64,000 nucleotides of DNA from Microbacterium sp. LKL04 (GTDB lineage: Bacteria; Actinomycetota; Actinomycetes; Actinomycetales; Microbacteriaceae): the NCBI RefSeq assembly GCF_900102005.1, contig NZ_LT627736.1, positions 620,001 to 684,000 of the forward strand. The letters run 5' to 3'. The notes under the pieces were generated by a model. That model did not search any database and was not told where the DNA came from. It saw only the letters and a list, made by a program, of their open reading frames with translations. Made by a program: the position numbers and the translations under genes. This document shows, one piece after another, positions 7,748-16,995 of the stretch (within the stretch, counting starts at the first letter, position 1; each line of letters starts with the position of its first letter).

Positions 7748-9285
7748 CCGCTGACCTCGATCGCCTGACGAGCTGGCACGCGGACTGGTCGGGACTGCGG
7801 GTCGCGGTCCTCGGCCTGTCGATGACGGGATTCTCGGTCGCGGACACCCTGGCCGAGCTCGGCTCCGACGTCCTGGTCGTGACCGAGACGGCGAGCGAGG
7901 AGTACGCGCGTCTGCTGCCGGTCATAGGTGCGAGCCTCTGGGAGGGGGCGCTCGACGCCGTCCCCGACGAGCTGATCGCCCACCGCCCCGACGTCGTCAT
8001 CGCGTCGCCGGGCTTCCCCCCGCATCACGCCGTCGTCGCATGGGCGCGCGAAGCGGGAGTCGCCGTGTGGGGCGACATCGAGCTCGCGTGGCGCGTCCGC
8101 GACAAGGTCCTCCGTCCCGACGGAACGCCGGCCGAATGGATGCTCATCACGGGCACCAACGGCAAGACGACCACGACGCAACTCACGGCCACGATGCTCG
8201 TGGCGGGAGGCCTCCGCGCCGCCCCGTGCGGGAACATCGGCGTGCCGGTCCTCGACGCCGTCCGCGACCCCGCGGGGTTCGACGTGCTCGTGGTCGAGGT
8301 CTCGAGCCATCAGCTCTGGTACCTGAGTCTCTCGGATGCCGCGGGTCGGGTGTCGCCGCACGCCAGCGTCTGCCTCAACCTCGCTGCGGACCACCTCGAG
8401 TGGCACGGCTCTTTCGACGCGTACCGGGACGCGAAGGCTGTCGTCTACCGGCAGACGCGCGTGGCCTGCGTCTACAACAAGAGCGACGTCGCGACGCGCG
8501 AGATGGTCGAGGACGCCGAAGTCGTCGAGGGATGCCGCGCCATCGGGTTCGATCTCGGCGTCCCGGGCCCGAGCGACCTCGGTGTCGTCGACGGCATCCT
8601 CGTCGACCGTGCCTTCCTCGATGAGCGCCGCACGAACGCGCTGGAACTCACCACCGTCGAGGACCTCGCCGAGTCCGGTCTGGCCGCTCCGCACGTCGTG
8701 GCGAACATCCTCGCCGCCGCTGCACTCGCCCGTTCGATCGACGTCCCTCCTGCCGCCGTCCGAGACGCCCTGCGCACCTTCCGTCTCGATCCGCACCGGA
8801 TCGAGGTCGTCGCCGTCGCCGACGGCGTGACGTGGGTCGACGACTCCAAGGCGACGAACCCGCACGCGGCGGCATCCTCCCTCCAGGCCTACCCGGGTGC
8901 CGTCTGGGTCGTCGGCGGCCTTCTGAAGGGTGTCGACATCGACGATCTGATCGCGTCTCGCGGCCCTGCGGTCGCGGCGGCGATCGTGATCGGCGTCGAG
9001 CGCGCCGACATCGTGGGGGCTTTCGCGCGACACGCCCCGACGGTTCCGGTGTTCGAGGTCGACCACGCTCAGACTGAGGACGTCATGACCGAGGTCGTCG
9101 CGTTGGCGGCGGGCGTCGCGCAGGACGGAGACGTGGTCCTCCTCGCTCCGGCAGCGGCATCCTTCGACCAGTTCGCCTCGTACTCGGATCGCGGCCGGCG
9201 CTTCGCCGCCGCAGTGAACGCACGGATCGGAAAGGACGCCGGTGACAACCACGACCGACCGTCCGGCCCCGTCGGATCCGGCTGA
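7744..9285 (+). CDS. murD: UDP-MurNAc-L-Ala--D-Glu ligase MurD
   Basis: 513-residue cytoplasmic ligase adding D-Glu to UDP-MurNAc-L-Ala. The N-terminal nucleotide-sugar domain has VAVLGLSMTGFSVADTL; the ATP loop is GTNGKTTTT (137-145). Later motifs are VEVSSHQL, NLAADHLEWHGS and the C-terminal WVDDSKATNPHAA with GGLLKGVD. The GTG at 7744 overlaps the mraY stop (GTGA). The C-terminal tail extends 44 bases into ftsW, an unusually long overlap for this cluster. The product is slightly longer than many MurD proteins. Confidence 0.96.
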   Translation: MTADLDRLTSWHADWSGLRVAVLGLSMTGFSVADTLAELGSDVLVVTETASEEYARLLPVIGASLWEGALDAVPDELIAHRPDVVIASPGFPPHHAVVAWAREAGVAVWGDIELAWRVRDKVLRPDGTPAEWMLITGTNGKTTTTQLTATMLVAGGLRAAPCGNIGVPVLDAVRDPAGFDVLVVEVSSHQLWYLSLSDAAGRVSPHASVCLNLAADHLEWHGSFDAYRDAKAVVYRQTRVACVYNKSDVATREMVEDAEVVEGCRAIGFDLGVPGPSDLGVVDGILVDRAFLDERRTNALELTTVEDLAESGLAAPHVVANILAAAALARSIDVPPAAVRDALRTFRLDPHRIEVVAVADGVTWVDDSKATNPHAAASSLQAYPGAVWVVGGLLKGVDIDDLIASRGPAVAAAIVIGVERADIVGAFARHAPTVPVFEVDHAQTEDVMTEVVALAAGVAQDGDVVLLAPAAASFDQFASYSDRGRRFAAAVNARIGKDAGDNHDRPSGPVGSG

Positions 9286-10456
9286 CCGCGGCTCGTCCGC
9301 TTTCACGGCGCGCGTCGGTCTTGGGAAGGTCTTCGCGCCGGTCCCGAGCGAGTTCCTCCTCATCGCCTCGACGGCGCTGATCCTGACGATTTTCGGCCTC
9401 GTGATGGTGCTGTCGGCGACGATGGCGACCTCCGGAGCGGGCGGTCCGTTCGAGACGGCGATCAAGCAGGGCGTGTTCGCTGTGGTCGGCATCCCGCTGA
9501 TGTTCGTGCTGAGCCGGTTGCCGATGCTGTTCTGGAAGCGCATCTCCTGGATCGCGCTGATCGGGGCGCTCTTCCTCCAGCTGCTCGTTTTCACCCCGCT
9601 GGGGTTCGCGGACGGCGGTAACCGCAACTGGATCATGATCGCGGGAAACCAGCTCCAGCCCTCGGAGTTCCTCAAACTCGCCTTCGCCCTGTGGCTCGCC
9701 TACGTCCTCTACCGCAAGCAGACGCTCCTCGGTGACTGGCGGCACGTCTTCATCCCCGTCGTCCCGGTCGCCATCATCGTCATCGGGTCAGTCGTGGCAG
9801 GCAAGGACCTCGGCACAGCCATGATCCTCGTGCTGATCCTCCTCGCGGCCCTGTTCTTCTCCGGCGTGCGACTCCGGATCTTCGTCATCCCGCTCGTGCT
9901 GGCAGTGGGCGCTGTCGCCTTCTTGGCGATCACGAGTCCGGACCGGATGCGGCGCATCATGAGCTTCATGAACCCGGACTGCCTCGCGGACTACTACGGC
10001 GACTGCTATCAGCCGCTCCACGGCATCTGGGGGCTCGCAAGCGGCGGTGTCTTCGGGCTCGGGCTCGGCAATTCTCGAGAGAAGTACGCGTGGTTGCCAG
10101 CGGCATCCCACGACTACATCTTCGCGATCGTGGGCGAGGAGCTCGGCCTCATCGGGTGCGTCGTGGTGCTGGCGATGTTCACACTCTTCGCCATCGGTGC
10201 GTTCCATGTGATCCGGAAGACTCCCGACCCCTTCATCCGCATCGCCGCGGGGGCGGTGACCGTCTGGATCGTCGGTCAGGCCCTCATCAACATCGGCGTC
10301 GTGCTTCGGGTCTTCCCGGTACTTGGCGTTCCGCTCCCGTTCATGTCCCAAGGCGGCACGTCGCTGATGTCGGTGCTTCTTGCCTGCGGGGCACTGCTCG
10401 CGTTCGCCCGGACGCTGCCGACGTCGGCGCCGGGGGCCGCGCCTGCCCGCCGGTAG
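9242..10456 (+). CDS. ftsW: Septal peptidoglycan glycosyltransferase FtsW
   Basis: 404-residue SEDS-family lipid II polymerase that partners FtsI at the septum. A 35-residue cytoplasmic N-terminus precedes about ten membrane helices. Family motifs include GGNRNWI, PSEFLKLAFALWLA, KDLGTAMIL and the late PLPFMSQGGTSLMS. The large extracytoplasmic loop carries NPDCLADYYGDCYQP with two Cys. The GTG start lies inside the murD 3' end (44-base overlap). Its TAG stop forms the first half of the murG -10 box. Confidence 0.95.
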   Translation: MTTTTDRPAPSDPADRGSSAFTARVGLGKVFAPVPSEFLLIASTALILTIFGLVMVLSATMATSGAGGPFETAIKQGVFAVVGIPLMFVLSRLPMLFWKRISWIALIGALFLQLLVFTPLGFADGGNRNWIMIAGNQLQPSEFLKLAFALWLAYVLYRKQTLLGDWRHVFIPVVPVAIIVIGSVVAGKDLGTAMILVLILLAALFFSGVRLRIFVIPLVLAVGAVAFLAITSPDRMRRIMSFMNPDCLADYYGDCYQPLHGIWGLASGGVFGLGLGNSREKYAWLPAASHDYIFAIVGEELGLIGCVVVLAMFTLFAIGAFHVIRKTPDPFIRIAAGAVTVWIVGQALINIGVVLRVFPVLGVPLPFMSQGGTSLMSVLLACGALLAFARTLPTSAPGAAPARR

Positions 10457-10459
10457 GCT
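10454..10459 (+). promoter_or_regulatory. -10 box of murG, sharing the ftsW stop codon
   Basis: TAGGCT 7 bases before the murG GTG. The first three bases are the ftsW stop codon. The spacing fits a leaderless internal promoter in the dcw cluster. Confidence 0.5.
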
Positions 10460-10466
10460 CGATCCG

Positions 10467-11540
10467 GTGACCACGTACCTTCTGGCCGGCGGCGGGACCG
10501 CGGGCCACGTCAATCCGCTGCTCGCCGTCGCCGACGCTCTCGTCGCTCGCGAACCCGACGCCACCGTTCTGGTCCTCGGCACCCGCGAAGGGCTCGAAGC
10601 GCGGCTGGTGCCTCTGCGCGGCTACGAGCTGCTGTTCGTCGACAAGGTGCCCTTCCCGCGTCGACCGGATGCCGCGGCTCTCCGCTTCCCCGCACGTTTC
10701 GCGCGCGCGGTGCGTCAGGTCCGAGGGCACATCCGCGAGCGGGGGGTCGATGTGGTGGTGGGCTTCGGCGGTTACGCCTCTGCTCCCGCGTATGTCGCTG
10801 CGCGGCGCGCGGGCGTCCCGGTGGTCGTGCACGAGGCGAACGCCAAGCCGGGACTCGCCAACGTCCTCGGCGCGCGGCGGGCCGCGGCATCCGGTGTCGC
10901 TTTCGAGGGCACTCCGCTGCGTGGTGCGGAGGTCGTCGGGATGCCGCTCCGTCCCGAGATCGTGCACCTCGACCGGACAGCGCTCCGAGCGGAGGCCGCA
11001 GAGGAGTTCGGCCTCGACGCCGAACGTCCGGTCCTCCTCGTCTTCGGCGGCTCGCTCGGGGCCGTCCGCATCAACCGCGCCCTCGCCGATTCGTGGCGGG
11101 ACGTCGTCGCCGCGGGATGGCAGGTTCTGCATGCGGCGGGAGAGCGCAACGACATCGCCGACCCCGGCGACGACGCCTACCGGGTCGTTCCGTACATCGA
11201 CCGCATGGACCTCGCTTTCGCCCTCGCCGACGCGATCGTGTCGCGCTCCGGTGCGGCGACCGTGAGCGAGATCAGCGCTCTGGGCATCCCTGCGGTCTAT
11301 GTGCCGTATGCGGTGGGCAACGGCGAGCAGGCGCTCAATGCCGCGTCCGCGGTCGCCGCCGGTGCCGCTGTGCTCATCCCGGACGGCGAGCTCACGGGGG
11401 ACCGCATCCGCTCGAGCGTCGTTCCGCTGCTCGCCGACCCGGAAGCCCTCGACCGCATGCGTGACGCGGCGTCGACGGTGGGGACGCGAGCGGGCAGCGA
11501 GAACGTCGTCGCGCTCATCGATCGCGCACTCGGTCGCTGA
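10467..11540 (+). CDS. murG: UDP-GlcNAc:lipid I GlcNAc transferase MurG
   Basis: 357-residue peripheral membrane GT28 glycosyltransferase that converts lipid I to lipid II. The N-terminal domain has the Gly-rich GGGTAGHVNP (8-17) and GFGGYASAPA; the C-terminal domain has VFGGSLGAVRIN and the donor-binding IVSRSGAATVSEI and GNGEQALNA. The GTG at 10467, 10 bases after the ftsW stop, gives the usual short N-terminus; a longer frame upstream lies inside ftsW. Expression may come partly from the internal promoter at 10454. Confidence 0.96.
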   Translation: MTTYLLAGGGTAGHVNPLLAVADALVAREPDATVLVLGTREGLEARLVPLRGYELLFVDKVPFPRRPDAAALRFPARFARAVRQVRGHIRERGVDVVVGFGGYASAPAYVAARRAGVPVVVHEANAKPGLANVLGARRAAASGVAFEGTPLRGAEVVGMPLRPEIVHLDRTALRAEAAEEFGLDAERPVLLVFGGSLGAVRINRALADSWRDVVAAGWQVLHAAGERNDIADPGDDAYRVVPYIDRMDLAFALADAIVSRSGAATVSEISALGIPAVYVPYAVGNGEQALNAASAVAAGAAVLIPDGELTGDRIRSSVVPLLADPEALDRMRDAASTVGTRAGSENVVALIDRALGR

Positions 11541-11594
11541 GCCGCCGGGTCCGTCGCCCCAGCGCGCCGCAGCGTCCTCCCGGTGGGCCCGATC

Positions 11595-11600
11595 TAGACT
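11595..11600 (+). promoter_or_regulatory. -10 box of murC
   Basis: TAGACT 9 bases before the murC ATG, within the 69-base murG-murC gap. Confidence 0.5.
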
Positions 11601-11609
11601 TGACGGGCC

Positions 11610-13010
11610 ATGATTCGCCCCGATCTCTCGCTCCCCATCCCCACGGACATCACCGCCGCCCACTTCATCGGGATCGGCGGTTCCGGGATGTCGGGACTCG
11701 CCGGGATGTTCCTCGACCGCGGCATCCGCGTCTCGGGATCCGATCGTTCCGACAGTTCCACGATCCGCGCTCTCGCCGCCCGCGGAGCCGATGTGCACGT
11801 CGGTCACGATGCGTCGAACCTGCCGGACGGCGTCGATGCGGTGGTGTTCACCGGGGCGATCTGGCCCGAGAACCCCGAGTACCTCCGGGCGAAGGAGCGC
11901 GGCGTCGCCGTCATCCACCGCTCGCAGGCGCTCCACTGGCTCGTCGGAGGCCGCCGCCTGGTGAGCGTCGCCGGGGCGCACGGCAAGACGACCTCGACGG
12001 GCATGATCGTCACCGCGCTCCGCGCCATCGGGGCTGACCCGACGTTCGTCAACGGCGGAGTCATCGCATCGCTCGGCGTCTCGAGCGGCACCGGATCGGA
12101 TGATCTCTTCGTCATCGAAGCCGACGAGTCCGACGGCTCGTTCCTCCTCTACGACACCTCCGTCGCTCTCATCACGAACGTCGACCCCGACCACCTCGAC
12201 CACTGGGGGTCGCGCGAGGCCTTCTATGACGGGTTCGTCCGATTCGCGGATGCCGCGTCCCAGGCGGTCGTCATCTCCTCCGACGACCCCGGTGCCCGCG
12301 AGGTCGCCGGCGCCCTGACCCACGCGAACGTGGTGTCCTTCGGGACGTCGCCCGACGCCGACGTCCGCGTGAGCGACATCGTCACGGAGGGGCCGGTGTC
12401 CTTCGCTATCCACCACGGGGGACGCTCGGCATCCGGCGCCCTCGCCGTCCCCGGCGCGCACAACGCCATCAACGCCGCCGGCGCGGTGGCCGTCCTGCTG
12501 ACGCTCGGTCACGAGCTCGAGCCCGCCGTGCGTGCGGTCGAGGAGTTCGGCGGCACCGTTCGCCGGTTCGAACTGCATGGCATCCGCTCCGGCGTATCGG
12601 TCTACGACGACTACGCGCATCACCCGACGGAGGTCGACGCCGCCCTGGCAGCGGCCCGCACCGTCGTCGGCGAGGGGCGCATCATCGCGCTCCACCAGCC
12701 GCACACGTACTCGCGCACCCAGGCGATGTACCGCGAGTTCGCCGACGTTCTCGAGTCGCGCGCCGATCAGACCGTCGTCCTCGACGTGTACGGTGCCCGC
12801 GAGGACCCCGTGCCGGGTGTCACCGGCGCGCTCGTCAGCGGGGCGTTCGATGATCAGGACCGGGTGCGTTTCGTGGCCGACTGGCAGCAGGCTGCCGAGT
12901 ACACGGCATCCATCGCCCGCCCGGGCGACTACATCATCACCCTCGGGTGCGGCGACGTGTACCGGATCATCCCGCAGGTCCTCGACGCCCTCGGTTCGGC
13001 GGAGAACTGA
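11610..13010 (+). CDS. murC: UDP-N-acetylmuramate--L-alanine ligase MurC
   Basis: 466-residue cytoplasmic ligase adding L-Ala to UDP-MurNAc. It has the N-terminal UDP-binding GIGGSGMSG (21-29), the ATP loop AGAHGKTTS (121-129), the EADESDGSF segment and the C-terminal [12 protein letters not shown] and [10 protein letters not shown] motifs typical of MurC. It follows murG by 69 bases that contain a TAGACT box, so it may have its own promoter as well as read-through. No ddl follows it, unlike many proteobacterial clusters. Confidence 0.97.
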   Translation: MIRPDLSLPIPTDITAAHFIGIGGSGMSGLAGMFLDRGIRVSGSDRSDSSTIRALAARGADVHVGHDASNLPDGVDAVVFTGAIWPENPEYLRAKERGVAVIHRSQALHWLVGGRRLVSVAGAHGKTTSTGMIVTALRAIGADPTFVNGGVIASLGVSSGTGSDDLFVIEADESDGSFLLYDTSVALITNVDPDHLDHWGSREAFYDGFVRFADAASQAVVISSDDPGAREVAGALTHANVVSFGTSPDADVRVSDIVTEGPVSFAIHHGGRSASGALAVPGAHNAINAAGAVAVLLTLGHELEPAVRAVEEFGGTVRRFELHGIRSGVSVYDDYAHHPTEVDAALAAARTVVGEGRIIALHQPHTYSRTQAMYREFADVLESRADQTVVLDVYGAREDPVPGVTGALVSGAFDDQDRVRFVADWQQAAEYTASIARPGDYIITLGCGDVYRIIPQVLDALGSAEN

Positions 13011-13045
13011 CCGTGGGCCGGGCCTGAAGATGGAGCGGAACTGAG

Positions 13046-14077
13046 ATGCGGCGGCCGTCGCCGCTCCCATCGACGCCGACGCGCCGTCCCGAGGAGCCGT
13101 CGCGCGCCGATCGCGCTCGCGAACCGGAGCTGCTGATCGATCCCGCCGCCGCACCGTCCGCAGCTGAGGACGGGACGGCGACCTCCGATGCGCAGGTCAC
13201 CGAGGTCATCGAGCCGGCGCGGCCCGGCCGACTCGGGCGGGTCGTCCCGTTCACGCCGACCGAGCAGCCGGACGATGTCGCGCCGGAGACGCCCCGAGAG
13301 GATGCCGAGCCGGAGCGACCGCTCAGCATGCGCGACGTCTGGGCGGCGGCACGCGCCCGCCGACGTGCGTTGCGTCGCGAGGTCCGGCGCTTCACCGTGC
13401 GTCAGCGCCGCCGCCGGTACGCGTGGCTCGGTGGACTCGCCGCCGTCGTACTCGTCGGTCTGGGCGCGATCGCGACGGCGTACAGCCCGCTGTTCGCGGT
13501 GTCGAAGATCACGGTGGTGGGGACCGACCGTCTCGCCGGCGCCGCCGTGGAGAAGGCCCTCGCCGGCGAGATGGGCACGCCGCTCGCGCTGATCGACTCG
13601 AGCGACGTGAAGGCGGCCTTGGTCGCTTTCCCCCTCGTCGAGAGCTACTCGATCGAGGCGAGACCGCCGCAGGAGCTCGTGGTGCGGATCGTCGAGCGGA
13701 CCCCTGTCGGTGTCGTCTCCACGAGGGCGGGCTTCTCGCTCGTGGATGCCGCAGGTGTCGTCCTCGCGACGACGAAGGATGCACCCGAGGGGTATCCCGT
13801 CATCGACGCGTCGGGGGGTGCGGGGTCGCGCGCCTTCCGGGCGGTCGGCGCCGTCTACCGGTCGCTCCCGGCGGACCTCCGCACGCAGATCAGCGCCATG
13901 TCCGCGACCACCCCGGATGACGTCACGCTGACGATCGACGGCGCGGACGTGCTGTGGGGGAGCCCTGAGGAGCCGCTCGAGAAAGCTCGGGTGCTGTCGG
14001 CCGCGATGACCGCCAAACCCCCGTCCGAGGTCGAGGAGTACGACGTCTCGTCGCCCTCCGCCGTCGTCATCCGCTGA
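13046..14077 (+). CDS. ftsQ: Cell division protein FtsQ
   Basis: 343-residue bitopic division protein. A long charged, Pro-rich cytoplasmic region (1-120) ends in a basic patch (RRRRY), then one membrane segment (about 126-146), a POTRA domain beginning FAVSKITVVGTDRL (150-163) and the FtsQ/DivIB C-terminal domain. FtsQ links FtsL and FtsB to the septal synthase. The ATG at 13046 has GAGCGGA upstream. The cytoplasmic tail is longer than in E. coli FtsQ; extended tails are frequent in actinobacteria. Confidence 0.92.
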   Translation: MRRPSPLPSTPTRRPEEPSRADRAREPELLIDPAAAPSAAEDGTATSDAQVTEVIEPARPGRLGRVVPFTPTEQPDDVAPETPREDAEPERPLSMRDVWAAARARRRALRREVRRFTVRQRRRRYAWLGGLAAVVLVGLGAIATAYSPLFAVSKITVVGTDRLAGAAVEKALAGEMGTPLALIDSSDVKAALVAFPLVESYSIEARPPQELVVRIVERTPVGVVSTRAGFSLVDAAGVVLATTKDAPEGYPVIDASGGAGSRAFRAVGAVYRSLPADLRTQISAMSATTPDDVTLTIDGADVLWGSPEEPLEKARVLSAAMTAKPPSEVEEYDVSSPSAVVIR

Positions 14078-14151
14078 CGCGGAAATCCGATCCGACGACA
14101 CGCCGCTGCGATGCGGGCGGGCGTCTCATCGACGCATACCTTCGGAATCAG

Positions 14152-14213
14152 GAATTGCATACTCGGCAATTCTTTAAACCTCTGGTTGAGGTTGAAGGTT
14201 TGCACTCGAGGTT
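14152..14213 (+). promoter_or_regulatory. Inverted repeats in the ftsZ leader
   Basis: Two inverted repeats lie in the 157-base ftsQ-ftsZ gap. GAATTGC (14152-14158) pairs with GCAATTC (14166-14172), and AACCTC (14177-14182) pairs with GAGGTT (14188-14193). GAGGTT recurs at 14208-14213. The region is AT-richer than its surroundings and ends 21 bases before ftsZ. It could be a regulator-binding site or an attenuating hairpin pair; the sequence alone does not decide. Confidence 0.5.
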
Positions 14214-14234
14214 CAGGACGATACGGAGGCCGGC

Positions 14235-15395
14235 GTGAGCCAGAACCAGAACTACCTTGCTGTGATCAAGGTCGTTGGCGTGGGCGGTGGCGGTGTCAAC
14301 GCCGTCAACCGCATGATCGAGCTCGGCCTTCGCGGCGTCGAGTTCATCGCCGTCAACACGGACGCCCAGGCGCTGCTCATGAGCGACGCCGACATCAAGC
14401 TCGACGTGGGTCGCGAGCTGACCCGCGGTCTCGGCGCCGGCGCCGATCCCGAGGTCGGCCGACGCGCCGCCGAGGATCACGCCGAGGAGATCGAAGAGGC
14501 TCTCGCGGGGGCCGACATGGTCTTCGTGACCGCCGGTGAGGGCGGTGGCACCGGCACCGGTGGCGCTCCCGTCGTCGCACGGATCGCGAAGTCGATCGGC
14601 GCGCTCACCATCGGTGTCGTGACCAAGCCCTTCTCCTTCGAAGGACGCCGCCGTCAGACCCAGGCCGAGTCGGGCGTCTCGAAGCTGAAGGAAGAGGTCG
14701 ACACCCTCATCGTCGTTCCGAACGACCGCCTGCTCGAGATCAGCGACCGCGGCATCTCGATGATCGAGGCGTTCGCCACGGCCGACCAGGTCCTCCTGGC
14801 CGGTGTCCAGGGCATCACGGATCTGATCACGACCCCCGGTCTCATCAACCTCGACTTCGCCGACGTCAAGTCGGTCATGCAGGGTGCCGGATCCGCGCTC
14901 ATGGGCATCGGCTCCGCTCGCGGTGCCGACCGGGCCATCAAGGCCGCCGAGCTCGCGGTGGAGTCCCCGCTGCTCGAAGCCTCGATCGAGGGTGCGCACG
15001 GCGTGCTGCTCTCGATCCAGGGCGGGTCGAACCTCGGCATCTTCGAAATCAACGATGCGGCGCAGCTCGTCAAGGAGGCCGCGCACCCCGAGGCCAACAT
15101 CATCTTCGGTACGGTCATCGACGACACCCTCGGCGACGAGGTGCGCGTCACGGTCATCGCCGCCGGGTTCGACGGCGGTGAGCCGCAGGTGAAGGTCGAG
15201 CCGATCACAGCGAGCCGCCCGGCATCCGCTCCGGTCCTGCCGCCGCTTCCGGCCGACACGGTGGCGCGCGACCTCGCGGCCGCCGAGAGCACCGGTACGC
15301 GCGAGTCGGTGTCGGTGTCCGCGCCGTCCTCGTCGAGCGACTACGACTCGGCATTCGGCGACGACGACCTCGACATCCCCGATTTCCTGAAGTAA
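14235..15395 (+). CDS. ftsZ: Cell division GTPase FtsZ
   Basis: 386-residue tubulin homologue that forms the Z-ring. The N-terminal GTPase domain contains [20 protein letters not shown] and the tubulin signature GGGTGTG (103-109); the T7 loop [11 protein letters not shown] follows. A disordered Ala/Ser linker leads to the conserved C-terminal peptide [11 protein letters not shown], the docking site for SepF in actinobacteria, which lack FtsA. The GTG at 14235 has a strong GGAGG six bases upstream (14225-14229). The leader with two inverted repeats suggests its own regulated expression. Confidence 0.98.
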   Translation: MSQNQNYLAVIKVVGVGGGGVNAVNRMIELGLRGVEFIAVNTDAQALLMSDADIKLDVGRELTRGLGAGADPEVGRRAAEDHAEEIEEALAGADMVFVTAGEGGGTGTGGAPVVARIAKSIGALTIGVVTKPFSFEGRRRQTQAESGVSKLKEEVDTLIVVPNDRLLEISDRGISMIEAFATADQVLLAGVQGITDLITTPGLINLDFADVKSVMQGAGSALMGIGSARGADRAIKAAELAVESPLLEASIEGAHGVLLSIQGGSNLGIFEINDAAQLVKEAAHPEANIIFGTVIDDTLGDEVRVTVIAAGFDGGEPQVKVEPITASRPASAPVLPPLPADTVARDLAAAESTGTRESVSVSAPSSSSDYDSAFGDDDLDIPDFLK

Positions 15396-15402
15396 CCGGA
15401 TC

Positions 15403-16086
15403 GTGGATCTGCGTTCGCGGCTCGCCGACATCGACGCGCGCATCTCGGATGCCGCTCGGTCGGCGGGCCGCGATCCGTCGGGGATCACCCGCATCGTCGT
15501 CACGAAGTTCCACCCCGTCGACCTCGTGCAGGACCTCGCCGGACTCGGCGTGACCGACGTCGGTGAGAACCGCCAGCAGGAGCTCAGCGCGAAGCGCGAG
15601 GCCTACGCCGGAGACCCGGTCCGATGGCACTTCATCGGGCAGGCGCAGACGAACAAGGCCCGGGCGGTGCGCCGCGATGCGGATGCCGTGCACTCGCTCG
15701 ACCGGACTCGCCTCGCCGACGCGCTGCACGCCGCGCGGGCGAATGACGCCGACGTCCTCGACGTCCTCATCCAGGTCAACCTGACCGAAGACCCGGGACG
15801 TGGGGGAGTCGCCCCATCGGGTGTGGACGAGCTCGCCGAGCACGTCGCCGCGACCTGTCCGTCGCTCCGCCTGCGGGGCGTCATGGCCGTCGCCCCCCTG
15901 GGCGAGGAGCCCGCGCCCGCCTTCGAGCGGTTGGCCTCTTACTCAGCCGGCGTCCGGACGGTCGTGCCGGATGCCGATTGGATCTCCGCCGGGATGACCG
16001 GCGACTTCGTCGAAGCGATCGCGGCAGGTGCGACACACCTGCGGATCGGTTCGGCAATCACGGGCCCGAGGCCCGTGCACGGATAG
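15403..16086 (+). CDS. YggS family PLP-binding protein
   Basis: 227-residue alanine-racemase-N-fold protein of the YggS/PLPBP family, which binds pyridoxal phosphate and takes part in PLP homeostasis rather than racemisation. The PLP Lys is K35 in IVVTKFHPV; further motifs are [22 protein letters not shown] and the C-terminal [23 protein letters not shown]. The GTG start lies 7 bases after ftsZ, and its location between ftsZ and sepF is the conserved Gram-positive order. Its TAG stop doubles as part of the sepF -10 box. Confidence 0.92.
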   Translation: MDLRSRLADIDARISDAARSAGRDPSGITRIVVTKFHPVDLVQDLAGLGVTDVGENRQQELSAKREAYAGDPVRWHFIGQAQTNKARAVRRDADAVHSLDRTRLADALHAARANDADVLDVLIQVNLTEDPGRGGVAPSGVDELAEHVAATCPSLRLRGVMAVAPLGEEPAPAFERLASYSAGVRTVVPDADWISAGMTGDFVEAIAAGATHLRIGSAITGPRPVHG

Positions 16087-16089
16087 CCT
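16084..16089 (+). promoter_or_regulatory. -10 box of sepF, sharing the yggS-family stop codon
   Basis: TAGCCT starting on the TAG stop of the preceding gene, 29 bases before the sepF ATG, which has its own GGAGG. Confidence 0.4.
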
Positions 16090-16118
16090 CGTCACAGACG
16101 AGCAATACGGAGGATGCG

Positions 16119-16574
16119 ATGTCGAACCCGCTCAAGAAGACCATGGTGTACCTGGGCCTCGCCGATGAGGAAGAGGTCTACGAGGAGCCGACTCCGCGCC
16201 GCGAGAGCCGGGAGAAGCAGGTCGAGAACAAGACGGCGCCGGTGACGCCCATCCACCGCCCCGCTGTCGTTCGTCAGCCGGCTCCGGCGACGGTGAGCGA
16301 GATCGTCACGGTCCACCCGAAGCAGTACCGCGACGCGCAGGCGATCGCCGAGAACTTCCGCGACGGCATCCCGATCATCATCAACCTCTCGCAGATGAGC
16401 GACGCCGACGCGCGCCGCCTCATCGACTTCGCGAGCGGTCTGTCGCTGGGTCTGTACGGGCGTATCGAGCGCGTGACGAGCAAGGTCTTCCTGCTCTCGC
16501 CCGAGAACGTCGCCGTGTCGGGCGAGGGCGCGATCGCCCAGGGTGACACGGACTCCACCCCCTTCACCCACTGA
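16119..16574 (+). CDS. sepF: Cell division protein SepF
   Basis: 151-residue membrane-associated FtsZ anchor that replaces FtsA in actinobacteria. The N-terminal amphipathic start ([14 protein letters not shown]) binds the membrane; a charged linker follows, then the SepF core (about 60-130) with [19 protein letters not shown] and the dimer-forming [16 protein letters not shown]. The ATG at 16119 has CGGAGG upstream; the longer frame starting within the preceding gene is not used. It is followed 4 bases later by the yggT GTG. Confidence 0.96.
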   Translation: MSNPLKKTMVYLGLADEEEVYEEPTPRRESREKQVENKTAPVTPIHRPAVVRQPAPATVSEIVTVHPKQYRDAQAIAENFRDGIPIIINLSQMSDADARRLIDFASGLSLGLYGRIERVTSKVFLLSPENVAVSGEGAIAQGDTDSTPFTH

Positions 16575-16578
16575 CGCC

Positions 16579-16881
16579 GTGTCGGTCATCGGCCTCATCG
16601 CCGGGATCCTCAACGCGCTCCTGCTCATCTACGTGCTGTTCCTCCTGGCACGTCTGGTCCTGGAGTACATCCCGATGTTCAATCGGGAGTGGCGTCCGCG
16701 CGGCGGCTGGCTCGTCGTGGCAGAAGTCGTGTTCACGGTGACGGATCCGCCCATCAAGTTCTTCCGTCGTTTCATCCCTCCACTGCGCATCGGTCCCATC
16801 GCCCTGGACCTCGCCTTCCCCATCACCATGCTCAGCTGCTTTGTGCTGCTGTCGATCACGCAGGTGCTGAGCCGATACTGA
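16579..16881 (+). CDS. YggT family membrane protein
   Basis: 100-residue membrane protein of the YggT family, with two membrane segments (about 3-27 and 72-95) flanking the conserved loop containing TDPPIKFFRRFIPP. In actinobacteria and cyanobacteria, family members sit beside sepF and wag31 and have been linked to cell shape and osmotic tolerance; a precise activity is not known. The GTG at 16579 is chosen because a longer frame would overlap the sepF stop and add a hydrophilic segment with no family similarity. Confidence 0.88.
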   Translation: MSVIGLIAGILNALLLIYVLFLLARLVLEYIPMFNREWRPRGGWLVVAEVVFTVTDPPIKFFRRFIPPLRIGPIALDLAFPITMLSCFVLLSITQVLSRY

Positions 16882-16915
16882 CCGCGCCCTCGTCGCACCC
16901 ATGACAGCCGCGGAC

Positions 16916-16921
16916 TATGCT
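16916..16921 (+). promoter_or_regulatory. -10 box of wag31
   Basis: TATGCT, 75 bases before the wag31 ATG. The leader ends with GAAAGAGGAAAG, a strong ribosome-binding region. Confidence 0.4.
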
Positions 16922-16995
16922 GTCGGGGTACGGCTCGCGCCTCGCGGGTCTTCATTGACCGGCCCGCCTCCTGAGCCCCGAAAGAGGAAAGACAC

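Noticed and set aside
10341..13154. Very long minus-strand open frame (about 937 codons) opposite murG-murC
   Set aside because: Shadow of the plus-strand genes; its translation is Arg/Asp/Val-rich without recognisable domains.
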